A stretch of DNA of 64,000 nucleotides from Ignavibacteria bacterium (GTDB taxonomy: Bacteria; Bacteroidota; Ignavibacteria; Tepidaquicellales; Tepidaquicellaceae): the NCBI GenBank assembly GCA_016788375.1, contig JAEUSI010000002.1, forward strand, positions 30,144 to 94,143, written 5' to 3'. The notes beneath the pieces are model-generated. The model ran no database searches. It was not told the DNA's origin and saw nothing but the letters and a program-made list of their open reading frames with translations. Shown piece by piece: positions 10,360 through 19,020 of the stretch (the stretch's first letter is position 1; the number at the start of each line of letters is the position of its first letter). Both the position numbers and the translations under genes were made by a program.

Positions 10360-11763
10360 TTAAATGGTATTAATTTCGACACCTTCTTTTGTGTCTTTAA
10401 TTTCGAAACCTTTACTTTTAATTAACTCCCTGATTTCATCTGCTGCTTTAAAATCCCTGCTTTTCTTGGCTTCTTTCCTTTTTTCGATAAGATCATATAT
10501 TTCATCAGGAACCAGTGTTACCATTTTTTCTTCGGTTTTATCCAGTCCGAGACCGAAGATTCTGTCAAAATCCGATACAAGTATAAGCTTCTGTTTAGAG
10601 GACAAATTTTCGTCTTTAAGCATATCCCACATTACGGCAACTGCTTCCGGCATATTCAGATCATCGTTTATTTTATCTGTAAATCTGGTTTTATACTCAT
10701 CAGAAAGTCCCGGATTTTCAGATTCAGACTCAGAAAAAGAGTTTTTTAAATTTGAAATTTTATTTTTTAAGTTTTTAATACCGCTTCTGGCACCTTCAAG
10801 TGCCTCATATGAAAATTTCTGTTTTTTCCGGTAATGAGCAGTAAGCAAAAAATATCTGTAATCCATCGGTGAATATCCGTTTCCGGAAAGTGTGCTGAGA
10901 GTTATGAATTTTCCCGTGGACTTTGACATTTTTTCATTTCCAAAATCCAGAAATTCGCAGTGCAGCCAGTAGTTGACAAATTTTTCTCCGCTGCAGGCTT
11001 CAGACTGGGCAATTTCATTTGTGTGGTGAATCGGAATATGATCGATTCCTCCGCAGTGAATGTCGATATGATTACCGAGAAGTGCTTTACTCATTGCAGA
11101 GCATTCAATATGCCATCCGGGAAATCCTTTTCCCCAGGGAGATTCCCACTCCAGCTGACGCTTTTCATTTTCCGGAGAAAATTTCCACAAAGCAAAGTCC
11201 GTTATATTTTTCTTCTCGGCAGAGAATTCAATCCTTGCGCCTTCCTTTAAGCCTTCAATATCAAGTCTGGCGAGTTTACCGTATCCGGGAAATTTAGATG
11301 TATCAAAATAGACACCGTCGCTTGTCGGATAAGTGAATCCGTTTTTTTCGAGACAGACAATCAGGTCAATCTGTTCCTGTATATAATCTGTAGCTTTGCA
11401 GAAAACTTCCGGTGAAATAATGTTCAGAAGTTCTGAATCTTTTTTAAAAACACCTGTATAATATTCTGCAATTTCCATTATACTTTTTCCGAGAAGTTTT
11501 GCGCTTTTTTCCATTTTGTCTTCGCCTTCATCACTGTCTGAAACAAGATGTCCCACATCGGTAATATTCATTATATATTTAACTTTGTACTCGTTATATG
11601 TCAGTACTCTCAGTAATAAATCTTCAAAAATAAATGTCCGGAAATTTCCTATATGCTGATAATTATAAACTGTCGGTCCGCAGCAGTACATTTTGACCTT
11701 TCCCGGTTCAATCGGGATGAAGTCTTCTTTTGTTCTTGATAAAGTATTAAAAAGTCTTAGCAT
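10360..11763 (-). CDS. cysS: cysteinyl-tRNA synthetase
   Basis: 467 aa class I synthetase, standard length. The HIGH motif is in CGPTVYNYQHIGN (about 28-40) and the KMSKS loop is EKMSKSTGK. Zinc ligands are the Cys in CCGPT, the Cys in WHIECSAMS and His/Glu in HCGGIDHIPIHHTNE. It charges tRNA-Cys. It appears to be transcribed alone or behind the transporter gene 46 bases upstream. Confidence 0.96.
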   Translation of the reverse strand: MLRLFNTLSRTKEDFIPIEPGKVKMYCCGPTVYNYQHIGNFRTFIFEDLLLRVLTYNEYKVKYIMNITDVGHLVSDSDEGEDKMEKSAKLLGKSIMEIAEYYTGVFKKDSELLNIISPEVFCKATDYIQEQIDLIVCLEKNGFTYPTSDGVYFDTSKFPGYGKLARLDIEGLKEGARIEFSAEKKNITDFALWKFSPENEKRQLEWESPWGKGFPGWHIECSAMSKALLGNHIDIHCGGIDHIPIHHTNEIAQSEACSGEKFVNYWLHCEFLDFGNEKMSKSTGKFITLSTLSGNGYSPMDYRYFLLTAHYRKKQKFSYEALEGARSGIKNLKNKISNLKNSFSESESENPGLSDEYKTRFTDKINDDLNMPEAVAVMWDMLKDENLSSKQKLILVSDFDRIFGLGLDKTEEKMVTLVPDEIYDLIEKRKEAKKSRDFKAADEIRELIKSKGFEIKDTKEGVEINTI

Positions 11764-11809
11764 AGTCCGTGATATTCCTGTTATTTAAAATTTTAAATAA
11801 TTACAAAAC

Positions 11810-13117
11810 TCAATGTTTGACTTTAGGCTTAGGTCTTGCATTCCATAAGAACAGCATAAGCAGCGCTCCTATTCCAGCAAATCCAATCATACTCGGACTC
11901 CAAGCCCCCCAGCCGAAATTATCCAGAAGCCAGCCGACACCGATTCCTACGGCAGCGCCTCCGAGATACTGCATTCCGTCAAACATGCCGGTGGCGGTAG
12001 CTGCAGCTCTCTGTCCGCCGAAATCCATTGAAGCGGTTCCGGAAAGCATTGAGTGAACCATGCTTATCGCAAGAGAATTTGTAATGAATGCAACAATTAC
12101 AAGAGTCACGTCATTTGCGAACCAGACAATCAGCAAAGATGAAATAATCAGTATATATCCGATAAATGCTACCGGTGTTCTTCTTGACTGAAATACAAGA
12201 TCCGATAAATAGCCGGCTATAAATGCTCCTGCAATGCCTGCAAGGACAACACCCAGAGCACCTTTCTGAAAAACTGGAGAATCAAGGGCAAGTTTCTGAT
12301 ATTCCTGCATATATCTGGGAAACCATTGTTCGAATCCGTGCCTTACAAAACCTGTGCAGAATTCAGCTATGGAAATTGTTATGGCAATAGGATTAGATAT
12401 TACTTTTTTAAATACATATTTGAAATCAATTTTTTCTGTATCACCGCTTGTTGCATCCTGTGTATCAAGATATTCAAGTCCGGCGCTGTCAGGAGTATTT
12501 TTTACATTGAGATAAGTCAGGAAACACATTACAGCTACAATCATTGAAGGAATGAAAAACACCCATTGCCAGGGAAGCACTGTTACCGCAAACCCTCCGA
12601 TTACAAAGATCAAAGCTCTTCCGCTCTGAATCATTGATCCGAAAATTGCGGAAAAAACACCTCTTTCACTGACCTGAAACCAGCCCGCATTTACTTTAAT
12701 AAGCGCAAGAGCGCTGTATGACTGGAAGTAAGCATTTAAAGCCCAAACAGTAGAGAAATATGTAAGAAGCAAAGCACCTTTGCCAAGAAATCCCAGATAA
12801 GCGCCGAGTCCGAAGAAAAAATTAAAAACTACTGTTCCGGTTGCCCCGATCAGCATGGCTTTCCTTCCGCCGATTCTGTCAGCAATGGGACCGTTAAACA
12901 TTGCAGAAAATCCGTAAATTGTAAGAGCTGCCGTGATAATTGCGCCTATTTCCGTTTTGTCCCAGCCGTATTCATCGGAAAGCGATTTATTCGCAAAGGA
13001 AAGATTATATCTTCCCATATACATTGCTGCATAAGTAAAACCAAGAGTCAGCCAGTTAATGGCTCTTCTTCTCCGGAATTCTTTTGAGTAAACCGGCCGG
13101 TCTTTTCTGTTAAACAT
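11810..13117 (-). CDS. MFS transporter, organophosphate:phosphate antiporter type
   Basis: 435 aa with about 12 membrane segments. The N-terminal YMGRYNLSFANKSL and GFSAMFNGPIADRIGGRKAML resemble GlpT/UhpT (OPA family); the latter is the MFS loop 2-3 motif. The C-terminal half has an extramembrane loop near residues 210-240. OPA members exchange glycerol-3-phosphate or sugar phosphates for phosphate. The substrate here is unknown, and no sensor or hydrolase gene is adjacent. Confidence 0.8.
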   Translation of the reverse strand: MFNRKDRPVYSKEFRRRRAINWLTLGFTYAAMYMGRYNLSFANKSLSDEYGWDKTEIGAIITAALTIYGFSAMFNGPIADRIGGRKAMLIGATGTVVFNFFFGLGAYLGFLGKGALLLTYFSTVWALNAYFQSYSALALIKVNAGWFQVSERGVFSAIFGSMIQSGRALIFVIGGFAVTVLPWQWVFFIPSMIVAVMCFLTYLNVKNTPDSAGLEYLDTQDATSGDTEKIDFKYVFKKVISNPIAITISIAEFCTGFVRHGFEQWFPRYMQEYQKLALDSPVFQKGALGVVLAGIAGAFIAGYLSDLVFQSRRTPVAFIGYILIISSLLIVWFANDVTLVIVAFITNSLAISMVHSMLSGTASMDFGGQRAAATATGMFDGMQYLGGAAVGIGVGWLLDNFGWGAWSPSMIGFAGIGALLMLFLWNARPKPKVKH

Positions 13118-13261
13118 ATTTCAGAATGGGTTTTAAAAATTTCAGATAACATAGAATTAATTATTTTCAGTTGAAAGATATAAAACGAAACAGAGATGCA
13201 AAGAATAATTATTTACAATTTATTAACATTAAAGAATAAACGGACAGAATCATAACTTTTG

Positions 13262-13696
13262 TTACAGCTCACCGATATCTTCAAACCATAAATCCGGATT
13301 CATTTCAATAAATTCATTCATTAATTTTTTGCATTCATCAAGATTCATGTTTATCACTTCAATTCCGTGTGATTCCATAAATTCCCTTGCTCCGCTGAAT
13401 GTCTCATCCTCGCCGGCAATCACTTTTTTAATTCCGAACTGAACACTTGCGCCTGCACATAAATAACAGGGCATAAGAGTAGAGTACAGTATAGTATTAC
13501 TGTAAACCCCGATTCTTCCTGCATTTCTCAGACAGTCAATCTCTGCATGTATAACAGGATTGTTTTCCTGAACTCTTTTGTTGTGTCCCCGTCCGATAAT
13601 TTCATTGTTTTTTACCAGAACTGATCCTATGGGTATTCCTCCTTCGGCAAGCCCTTTTCTTGCTTCATCTATAGCTGCTGACATAAATTTATCCAT
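13262..13696 (-). CDS. cytosine deaminase, yeast Fcy1-like
   Basis: 144 aa zinc-dependent deaminase with HAE (His50, Glu52) and PCYLC (Cys77, Cys80). Outside the catalytic core it matches fungal cytosine deaminase: GGIPIGSVLVKNNEIIGRGHN near the start, GEDETFSGAREFMESHGIEV, and the end NPDLWFEDIGEL, which parallels the Fcy1 C-terminus PQDWFEDIGE. It would convert cytosine to uracil for salvage. TadA and guanine deaminase are less likely because of this C-terminal segment. Confidence 0.82.
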   Translation of the reverse strand: MDKFMSAAIDEARKGLAEGGIPIGSVLVKNNEIIGRGHNKRVQENNPVIHAEIDCLRNAGRIGVYSNTILYSTLMPCYLCAGASVQFGIKKVIAGEDETFSGAREFMESHGIEVINMNLDECKKLMNEFIEMNPDLWFEDIGEL

Positions 13697-13747
13697 GGCA
13701 GATTTATTTTTATCTAATGCTTTTTTTTAATTGTGAAAAGATTTTTC

Positions 13748-14068
13748 TTAAATGAAATGAACTGCAAGCCATATACATACAGGCTCGCTGCTTGTATATT
13801 CCACACGGTGTTTTGTGTTTTTTGGTATATGAATATAATCGCCTTCATTAAGTTCACGGACATCTTCATTAAGCAGTCTTATTCCTGCTTTACCCCTGAT
13901 TAAAACCACCCATTCGGATTTTTCCTGCTGAAGCCACTGATTATCGGGTGTTCTCTGTCCTGTTGAAATAATTTTCTCAATCAGAATGTCCTCGTTCTGA
14001 AACAAAGAATGAAATGTTTCGAAGTCTTTACGCAGAATTTCCGGAAGGCTGTATATATTTTCATTCAT
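13748..14068 (-). CDS. small cupin-domain protein
   Basis: 106 aa single cupin barrel. It contains WVVLIRGKAGIRLLNEDVRELNEGDYIHIPKNTKHRVE, where the glycine turns and the His of TKH match cupin motifs 1 and 2; QWLQQEKSEW replaces part of the usual first histidine motif. Such proteins range from sugar-binding modules to small dioxygenases. Neighbours (cytosine deaminase, fatty acid hydroxylase) do not settle its role. Confidence 0.75.
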   Translation of the reverse strand: MNENIYSLPEILRKDFETFHSLFQNEDILIEKIISTGQRTPDNQWLQQEKSEWVVLIRGKAGIRLLNEDVRELNEGDYIHIPKNTKHRVEYTSSEPVCIWLAVHFI

Positions 14069-14076
14069 AAACTGTA

Positions 14077-14117
14077 AAACCCGGCACCGGAATTTATATC
14101 CGCGGAATACCGGGTTT
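14077..14117 (-). terminator. likely terminator downstream of the fatty acid hydroxylase gene
   Basis: AAACCCGG (14077-14084) and CCGGGTTT (14110-14117) can pair around a loop that contains a smaller near-palindrome (TATCCGCGGAATA). On the - strand the hairpin ends in TTTT. It lies between the hydroxylase stop and the cupin start. Confidence 0.5.
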
Positions 14118-14161
14118 GAAAAATTTAAAAATACTGTTTTTCCTGCAGCGGCAGGATTTTA

Positions 14162-14785
14162 TTAACTCTTCTTTTCTTTCACATGATCCGGGACTGTGCC
14201 GAAAATGTAATCCCATAAAGGATTGCTGACACCGTATGCTGTGTCTTCGTCTCCGTAATGATGCTTCAGATGATAGGTCTTAAGAAACTTTCCGATTTTT
14301 CCTTCCATCTTGAAATGATGAGTTGCATAGTGAATTGAATCATATGATACATATCCAACTACGAAACCGGAGAAAATATTCAGATAATAAGCACCGAATA
14401 AGACTTTAAATGCCAGAAAGAAAAGTGTTGCAAGAGGTATGCTCACAAGCAAAGGCATTACAAGACGGGTCGCATCCCGCGGATAATCGTGATGAATTCC
14501 GTGAACAAGAAAATGTATGCGTTTCCCTCTTTCGGATTTCGGATGATAATGAAATGCCCATCTGTGAATTACATATTCCATAAGCGTCCAGAGAAATATT
14601 CCTGCAATTAAAAAAAACACTCCCTGTAAAACTCCGATTTCTGCTGCTCCGAAATAAAATGTAACTAATATTACCGGAATAAATACAACCAGGGGTGTTG
14701 CAGGATGTATATGAGAAAAATATTCAAGTACAGGATTCTCAAACAATCTTATGGTCTCGTTTTTATTTGATACGAATTTACCCAT
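14162..14785 (-). CDS. fatty acid hydroxylase / sterol desaturase family membrane enzyme
   Basis: 207 aa with four or so membrane segments and the family's histidine clusters: HRWAFHYHP, HFLVHGIHHDYP, HYATHH and TYHLKHHYGDED. These bind a di-metal centre. The HxxxH and GIHHDYPxD pattern most resembles the short fatty-acid 2-hydroxylase (FA2H/Scs7) type, which would hydroxylate acyl chains of membrane lipids. A TAAATTTG promoter-like site lies 25 bases before the ATG. The substrate is unknown. Confidence 0.82.
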   Translation of the reverse strand: MGKFVSNKNETIRLFENPVLEYFSHIHPATPLVVFIPVILVTFYFGAAEIGVLQGVFFLIAGIFLWTLMEYVIHRWAFHYHPKSERGKRIHFLVHGIHHDYPRDATRLVMPLLVSIPLATLFFLAFKVLFGAYYLNIFSGFVVGYVSYDSIHYATHHFKMEGKIGKFLKTYHLKHHYGDEDTAYGVSNPLWDYIFGTVPDHVKEKKS

Positions 14786-14809
14786 TTATTAATAGTTTTT
14801 TTGATTGTG

Positions 14810-14817
14810 CAAATTTA
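14810..14817 (-). promoter_or_regulatory. possible -7 promoter element of the hydroxylase gene
   Basis: On the - strand the site reads TAAATTTG, matching TAnnTTTG, 25 bases before the ATG. No TTTG-type -33 element is visible at the right distance, so support is limited. Confidence 0.3.
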
Positions 14818-14858
14818 TATAAAAATCAGGCTTTATAAAATGCAGATATTTAAAAAAG

Positions 14859-15224
14859 TTATTTGCCTGATTTCAGCAAATCTCTTATTTCTGCAAGCAG
14901 TTCCTGGTCTTTTGTGATTTCCGGAAGCACTTCTTCCTTTTTTCGTGTTTTATTCATTGCCTTTATGAAAAGGAATAATGTAAATCCGATAAATAAAAAT
15001 ACAATTACAGACTGAATGAATTTCCCGTACAATACATTTGCTTTCCCTATTGTAACGGTAAGTCCGCTGAAATCCAGACCGCCTAAAATAATTCCAAGCA
15101 AAGGCATTAGCATATCTGCAACAATTGAATTTACTATTGCTCCGAATGCTCCGCCGATTATTACTCCGACTGCAAGGTCTATTGCATTTCCGTGAGAAAT
15201 GAACTCTTTGAATTCTTTATACAA
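14859..15224 (-). CDS. mscL: large-conductance mechanosensitive channel MscL
   Basis: 121 aa. The start [44 protein letters not shown] is the MscL N-terminal helix and gating TM1; TM2 is about residues 66-87, and the protein ends in a charged cytoplasmic helix. Five subunits form a pore in the inner membrane that opens on hypo-osmotic shock. Confidence 0.96.
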   Translation of the reverse strand: MYKEFKEFISHGNAIDLAVGVIIGGAFGAIVNSIVADMLMPLLGIILGGLDFSGLTVTIGKANVLYGKFIQSVIVFLFIGFTLFLFIKAMNKTRKKEEVLPEITKDQELLAEIRDLLKSGK

Positions 15225-15278
15225 ATTTTTTTTAATTTAAATTAATTAATCTTGATTGAAAATAATACTAAACTGTAA

Positions 15279-16199
15279 CTAAAAAAAGTCAGCTATGTTA
15301 AGTAAAAGACCGTATCTGAGTCCTTTTGTGGAAACAGTAACAGAAGTGAAATTAAAATGTTCCATCACAGTTCTGAGAATCAATGCACCGCTCAGTATAA
15401 TATCGCTTCTTCCTTTCATGTATTCACCGAGAGCAGCGATTTTGTCTTCCTGCATTACGGAAAGATTGTCAAGAATTGTTCCGATTTCATCAATACTGAT
15501 TTTATCCTTATGGATTACATTTTCGTCAAACCTGCAGAGTTTATTTTTTATTGCCGAAAGTGTTGTCATTGTGCCTGCGACTCCCGCTAACTCATAAACT
15601 CTTTCGTTGTAAAATGAAAAACTTTTCAGTTTGTTTACAATAAATTCTTCAGCTCTTTTAATCCCGGATTGAATATCATTTCCGCTCAGAAAATTTTCGC
15701 GAAGTCTTACCGAACCTATTTCAAAGCTTGTATTAATGAACTTCGATTTATTCATATAACTGAATTCAGTGCTTCCGCCTCCTATATCAAGCACACAGTA
15801 ACGGGATTCCGGCAGGTCAAATAAAGCTCCTCTGTATCCGTAATAAGCTTCGTCATTTCCCGAAATCACTCTGATTTGTACACCAGTTTCGCGATAAATG
15901 AAATCAATAAATTCCTTACTGTTTGATGCTGTTCTCAGAGCTGAAGTTCCGAATGCAAAAATTTTTCCGGAGCCGTAATTTTTTGAAATCGAAACATATT
16001 CTCTGAAGATTTTACCAGAAGCGGAAAATTTATCATCATCAATTTTACCTGTTCTGAATAAATTCTGACCTATTCTCGGAATTTCCTGAGCCTCGAATAG
16101 TTTTGAAATTTTATCACCGCTTAAGGATGCGATGAGCAAAAGGCATGTGTTTGTACCGAGATCAATTACAGAATAAATATTATCAGATTCTGACGGCAT
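15279..16199 (-). CDS. Ppx/GppA family phosphatase, short form
   Basis: 306 aa, the length of single-unit Ppx/GppA proteins without the C-terminal HD domain. The ASKHA phosphate loops are VIDLGTNTCLLLIA near residue 11 and VLDIGGGSTEFSYM at about 135-148; the catalytic Glu lies in RGALFDLPESRY or nearby. The family hydrolyses polyphosphate or the pppGpp gamma phosphate; which one cannot be decided here. Its 5' end overlaps the prmA 3' end by 17 bases, so the two are co-transcribed. Confidence 0.88.
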   Translation of the reverse strand: MPSESDNIYSVIDLGTNTCLLLIASLSGDKISKLFEAQEIPRIGQNLFRTGKIDDDKFSASGKIFREYVSISKNYGSGKIFAFGTSALRTASNSKEFIDFIYRETGVQIRVISGNDEAYYGYRGALFDLPESRYCVLDIGGGSTEFSYMNKSKFINTSFEIGSVRLRENFLSGNDIQSGIKRAEEFIVNKLKSFSFYNERVYELAGVAGTMTTLSAIKNKLCRFDENVIHKDKISIDEIGTILDNLSVMQEDKIAALGEYMKGRSDIILSGALILRTVMEHFNFTSVTVSTKGLRYGLLLNIADFF

Positions 16200-17034
16200 A
16201 AATCCCGATCCATTCGGATTTGATTTGAATATCTTCTACGTTGAAATCATTAAGAATCAGCAGTTCAAGTATTTCCTGATCTTCTGAACTGAGAATGCCT
16301 GAAATGAAAAGTTTTCCTCTTGATTTTATTTTATTAATTATATGTTCAAAATTTTCCGTTATTACGCTCCGGATAATGTTTGCGCAGATTATATCAAATG
16401 ACTCTTCATCAATTTCAGAAATTCCGGATTTATGAAGCTTCACTCTGTCTTTTACTTCATTTCTCCTGAAACATTCTTCTGCATTTTCTATTGAATCAGT
16501 GTCAATGTCAATTGCAACGGCATTTTTTACTCCGAGCTTCAGACCTGCAATCGTAAGCACTCCTGTACCGCATCCGAAATCAAGAAGTTTTGATTCTTCT
16601 CCCGTAATGTAATCGCACATTAACTCAAGCATCAGCTGAGTTGTTTCATTGTGACCTGTTCCGAACGACATCTTAGGATCTATTTCAATTAAAATTTTAT
16701 CTCCGGGGTTTTCGAGCTTATCTTTTTTCCAGGAAGGATAAACAATTAATCTGTCCTTAATGTAAACCGGCTCTATTGAATTTTCCCATTCATCATTCCA
16801 GTTTTTACCTTCCGATTCAACAATTTCAAAATCTTTTTTCCTGATAATCCTGTCTTCAATAAGAGAATCCCTGAGTGAATGAATGTTTTCTGTTTCGGAA
16901 ATATCAAAATATAATTTCAGAAATCCTTCTTCTTCAAGTATGTGATCTATACCGTCAAAATACAGGGCATTATACAGCTTTTCATAATTATCTTTATTGA
17001 ATTTAATATTTACTTCATAAAATTTTTTATCCAT
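16183..17034 (-). CDS. prmA: ribosomal protein L11 methyltransferase PrmA
   Basis: SAM-dependent methyltransferase with the PrmA pattern: a small N-terminal L11-binding domain, DPKMSFGTGHNETTQLMLELM, the SAM loop LLDFGCGTGVLTIAGLKLG and the NPPY-like site ICANIIRSV. I start it at MDKKFYEVN because AAAGGAG lies seven bases upstream; an in-frame ATG 24 bases earlier lacks one. The start lies inside the end of folD (8-base overlap), so translation is probably coupled. Confidence 0.9.
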   Translation of the reverse strand: MDKKFYEVNIKFNKDNYEKLYNALYFDGIDHILEEEGFLKLYFDISETENIHSLRDSLIEDRIIRKKDFEIVESEGKNWNDEWENSIEPVYIKDRLIVYPSWKKDKLENPGDKILIEIDPKMSFGTGHNETTQLMLELMCDYITGEESKLLDFGCGTGVLTIAGLKLGVKNAVAIDIDTDSIENAEECFRRNEVKDRVKLHKSGISEIDEESFDIICANIIRSVITENFEHIINKIKSRGKLFISGILSSEDQEILELLILNDFNVEDIQIKSEWIGIYAVRI

Positions 17035-17908
17035 ATATAACTCCTTTAGCAGAATCAAGAGTGTTTTTCATAAGCATTGCAATTGTCATCGGACCGACTC
17101 CTCCCGGAACAGGTGTGATAAGTCTGCATTTTTCATAACAGTCTTCAAAATCAACATCACCTGTTAATTTATAGCCGGATTTTGAACCCGGGTTTTCTGT
17201 TCTGTTGATTCCGACATCTATAATTACACTGCCTTCTTTAATAAAATCTCTTTTTACAAATCCCGCTTTACCTATTGCCGCTATTACAATATCAGCTCCG
17301 GAAATATGCTGTTTTATATTAACAGTTTTACTGTGACAGACTGTAACCGTAGAATTAAATTCTTTTCTCATGAGCAGATTTGCAACGGGTTTACCGACAA
17401 TATTGCTTCTTCCGATTACAACGACATTCTTTCCTTCTGTTTTAACATTGCTCCTTTTCAGCAGTTCAACGATTCCGTATGGTGTGCACGGTATAAAGCA
17501 CTTTTCACCTGTCATCATCCTCCCTGCATTTACAGGGTGAAATCCGTCAACATCTTTTGTGTAATCTATTGTTTCTATAATCTTCTGTTCGTTTATATGC
17601 CCAGGCAGCGGCAGCTGAACAAGTATTCCGTGAATCCTGCTGTTTTGGTTAAAGTCTTTAATCAGTCCGATTATGGATTCTTCTGATGCATTTTCCGGCA
17701 GTCTTTCTGTAACGGAATAGAAACCGAGTTCTTCACAGGCTTTTCCTTTGTTTCTGACATAAACTACAGATGCAGGGTTTTCTCCAGCAAGTATAAATGC
17801 AAGTCCCGGAACAATTCCTTTCCCTGATTTTAATATTTCTGTTTCGGATTTAATTTCGGATTTTATTCCGGATGAAATAGATTTACCGTCAATTATTTTG
17901 TCAAGCAT
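17027..17908 (-). CDS. folD: bifunctional methylenetetrahydrofolate dehydrogenase/cyclohydrolase FolD
   Basis: 293 aa. Motifs are YVRNKGKACEELGF with the catalytic Lys, GILVQLPLPGHI, TIDYTKDVDGFHPVNAG, the NADP site VVIGRSNIVGKPVANLL and the end PVPGGVGPMTIAMLM. It interconverts 5,10-methylene- and 10-formyl-tetrahydrofolate. The order carA-folD-prmA-ppx with gaps of 12 bases or overlaps suggests one transcript. Confidence 0.96.
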   Translation of the reverse strand: MLDKIIDGKSISSGIKSEIKSETEILKSGKGIVPGLAFILAGENPASVVYVRNKGKACEELGFYSVTERLPENASEESIIGLIKDFNQNSRIHGILVQLPLPGHINEQKIIETIDYTKDVDGFHPVNAGRMMTGEKCFIPCTPYGIVELLKRSNVKTEGKNVVVIGRSNIVGKPVANLLMRKEFNSTVTVCHSKTVNIKQHISGADIVIAAIGKAGFVKRDFIKEGSVIIDVGINRTENPGSKSGYKLTGDVDFEDCYEKCRLITPVPGGVGPMTIAMLMKNTLDSAKGVIYG

Positions 17909-17920
17909 GATATTTGAAGC

Positions 17921-19003
17921 TTACTTTTCCAACAATTCAATAAATTCATTAAACAGATATTTGCTGTCATTCGGACCTGGTGCTGCTTCAGGATGATACT
18001 GAACAGACATTACGGGTTTATTTTTATAGCATATTCCCTCATTGGTATTGTCATAAAGGTTAGTATGTGTAATATTTAATATCTTTCTGTCAATTGTATC
18101 TTCGTCTACGGCAAATCCGTGATTTTGCGAAGTTATTTCAATCGTTTTTTTACCGTGGTTTTTTACCGGATGATTACCGCCGCGATGGCCGAATTTAAGC
18201 TTATAGGTTTTTGCTCCTGATGCAAGGGCAATTATCTGATGTCCCAGACATATACCGAATACCGGAATGTTTGTTTCAATCAATACTCTTGTATTTTCAA
18301 TTGCATAAGTTACGGCTTCTGGATCTCCGGGTCCGTTCGACAAAAAAATCCCGTCAGGCTTGAAATCCAGAATCTCCTTAAATCCGGTTTGCGCATTGAA
18401 TATTTTCAGTTCTGTATTATACTTTAAAAATTCCCTTATAATATTTTTTTTAATTCCGAAATCATAAATTGCAATCCGGTATTTCGGATTTTTGGATTTA
18501 ACGGAATAATTTTTTTCTGTGGTAACATGTTTCACAAGGTCCAGTCCGCTCATACGGGGCGAATCCTTCAGTCTTTGTATAAGCTTTTTTTCGTTTAATC
18601 TGTTTCCGGCAATGAGACCTCTCATTGCGCCTTCGCTTCTGATAATTTTTGTCAGAGCTCTTGTATCAATTCCGGTTATAGCAGTAACATTGTATGTCTT
18701 TAGGTATTCATCAAGAGAATTTTCTCCCGAAAAATTATTCCATTCGTTTTCATAGCTGCAAGTAATTAATCCCGCAGCCTGAATTTTTACGGATTCAGTA
18801 TCAGTCTTGTTTGTTCCGTAATTTCCAATGATCGGATTAGTCATGATGACCAGCTGACCGTAATATGACGGATCGGTGAGTATTTCCTGATAACCGGTGA
18901 GGGAAGTATTAAAGACAACTTCTCCGACAGAAACTCCGTCATTTCCGAATATATATCCTTCGAAAACTTCGCCGTTTTCTAAAATTAATCTGCCTTTATT
19001 CAA
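17921..19003 (-). CDS. carA: carbamoyl-phosphate synthase small subunit CarA
   Basis: 360 aa. The N-terminal CarA domain (LENGEVFEGYIFG, VVFNTSLTGYQEILTDPSY, TGIDTRALT) is followed by a class I glutaminase with the nucleophile in FGICLGHQIIALA and the His/Glu pair in SVQYHPEAAPGP. It supplies ammonia from glutamine for carbamoyl phosphate in pyrimidine and arginine synthesis. carB is not in the window. Confidence 0.96.
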   Translation of the reverse strand: MNKGRLILENGEVFEGYIFGNDGVSVGEVVFNTSLTGYQEILTDPSYYGQLVIMTNPIIGNYGTNKTDTESVKIQAAGLITCSYENEWNNFSGENSLDEYLKTYNVTAITGIDTRALTKIIRSEGAMRGLIAGNRLNEKKLIQRLKDSPRMSGLDLVKHVTTEKNYSVKSKNPKYRIAIYDFGIKKNIIREFLKYNTELKIFNAQTGFKEILDFKPDGIFLSNGPGDPEAVTYAIENTRVLIETNIPVFGICLGHQIIALASGAKTYKLKFGHRGGNHPVKNHGKKTIEITSQNHGFAVDEDTIDRKILNITHTNLYDNTNEGICYKNKPVMSVQYHPEAAPGPNDSKYLFNEFIELLEK

Positions 19004-19020
19004 AAATTTATACGGAAAAA

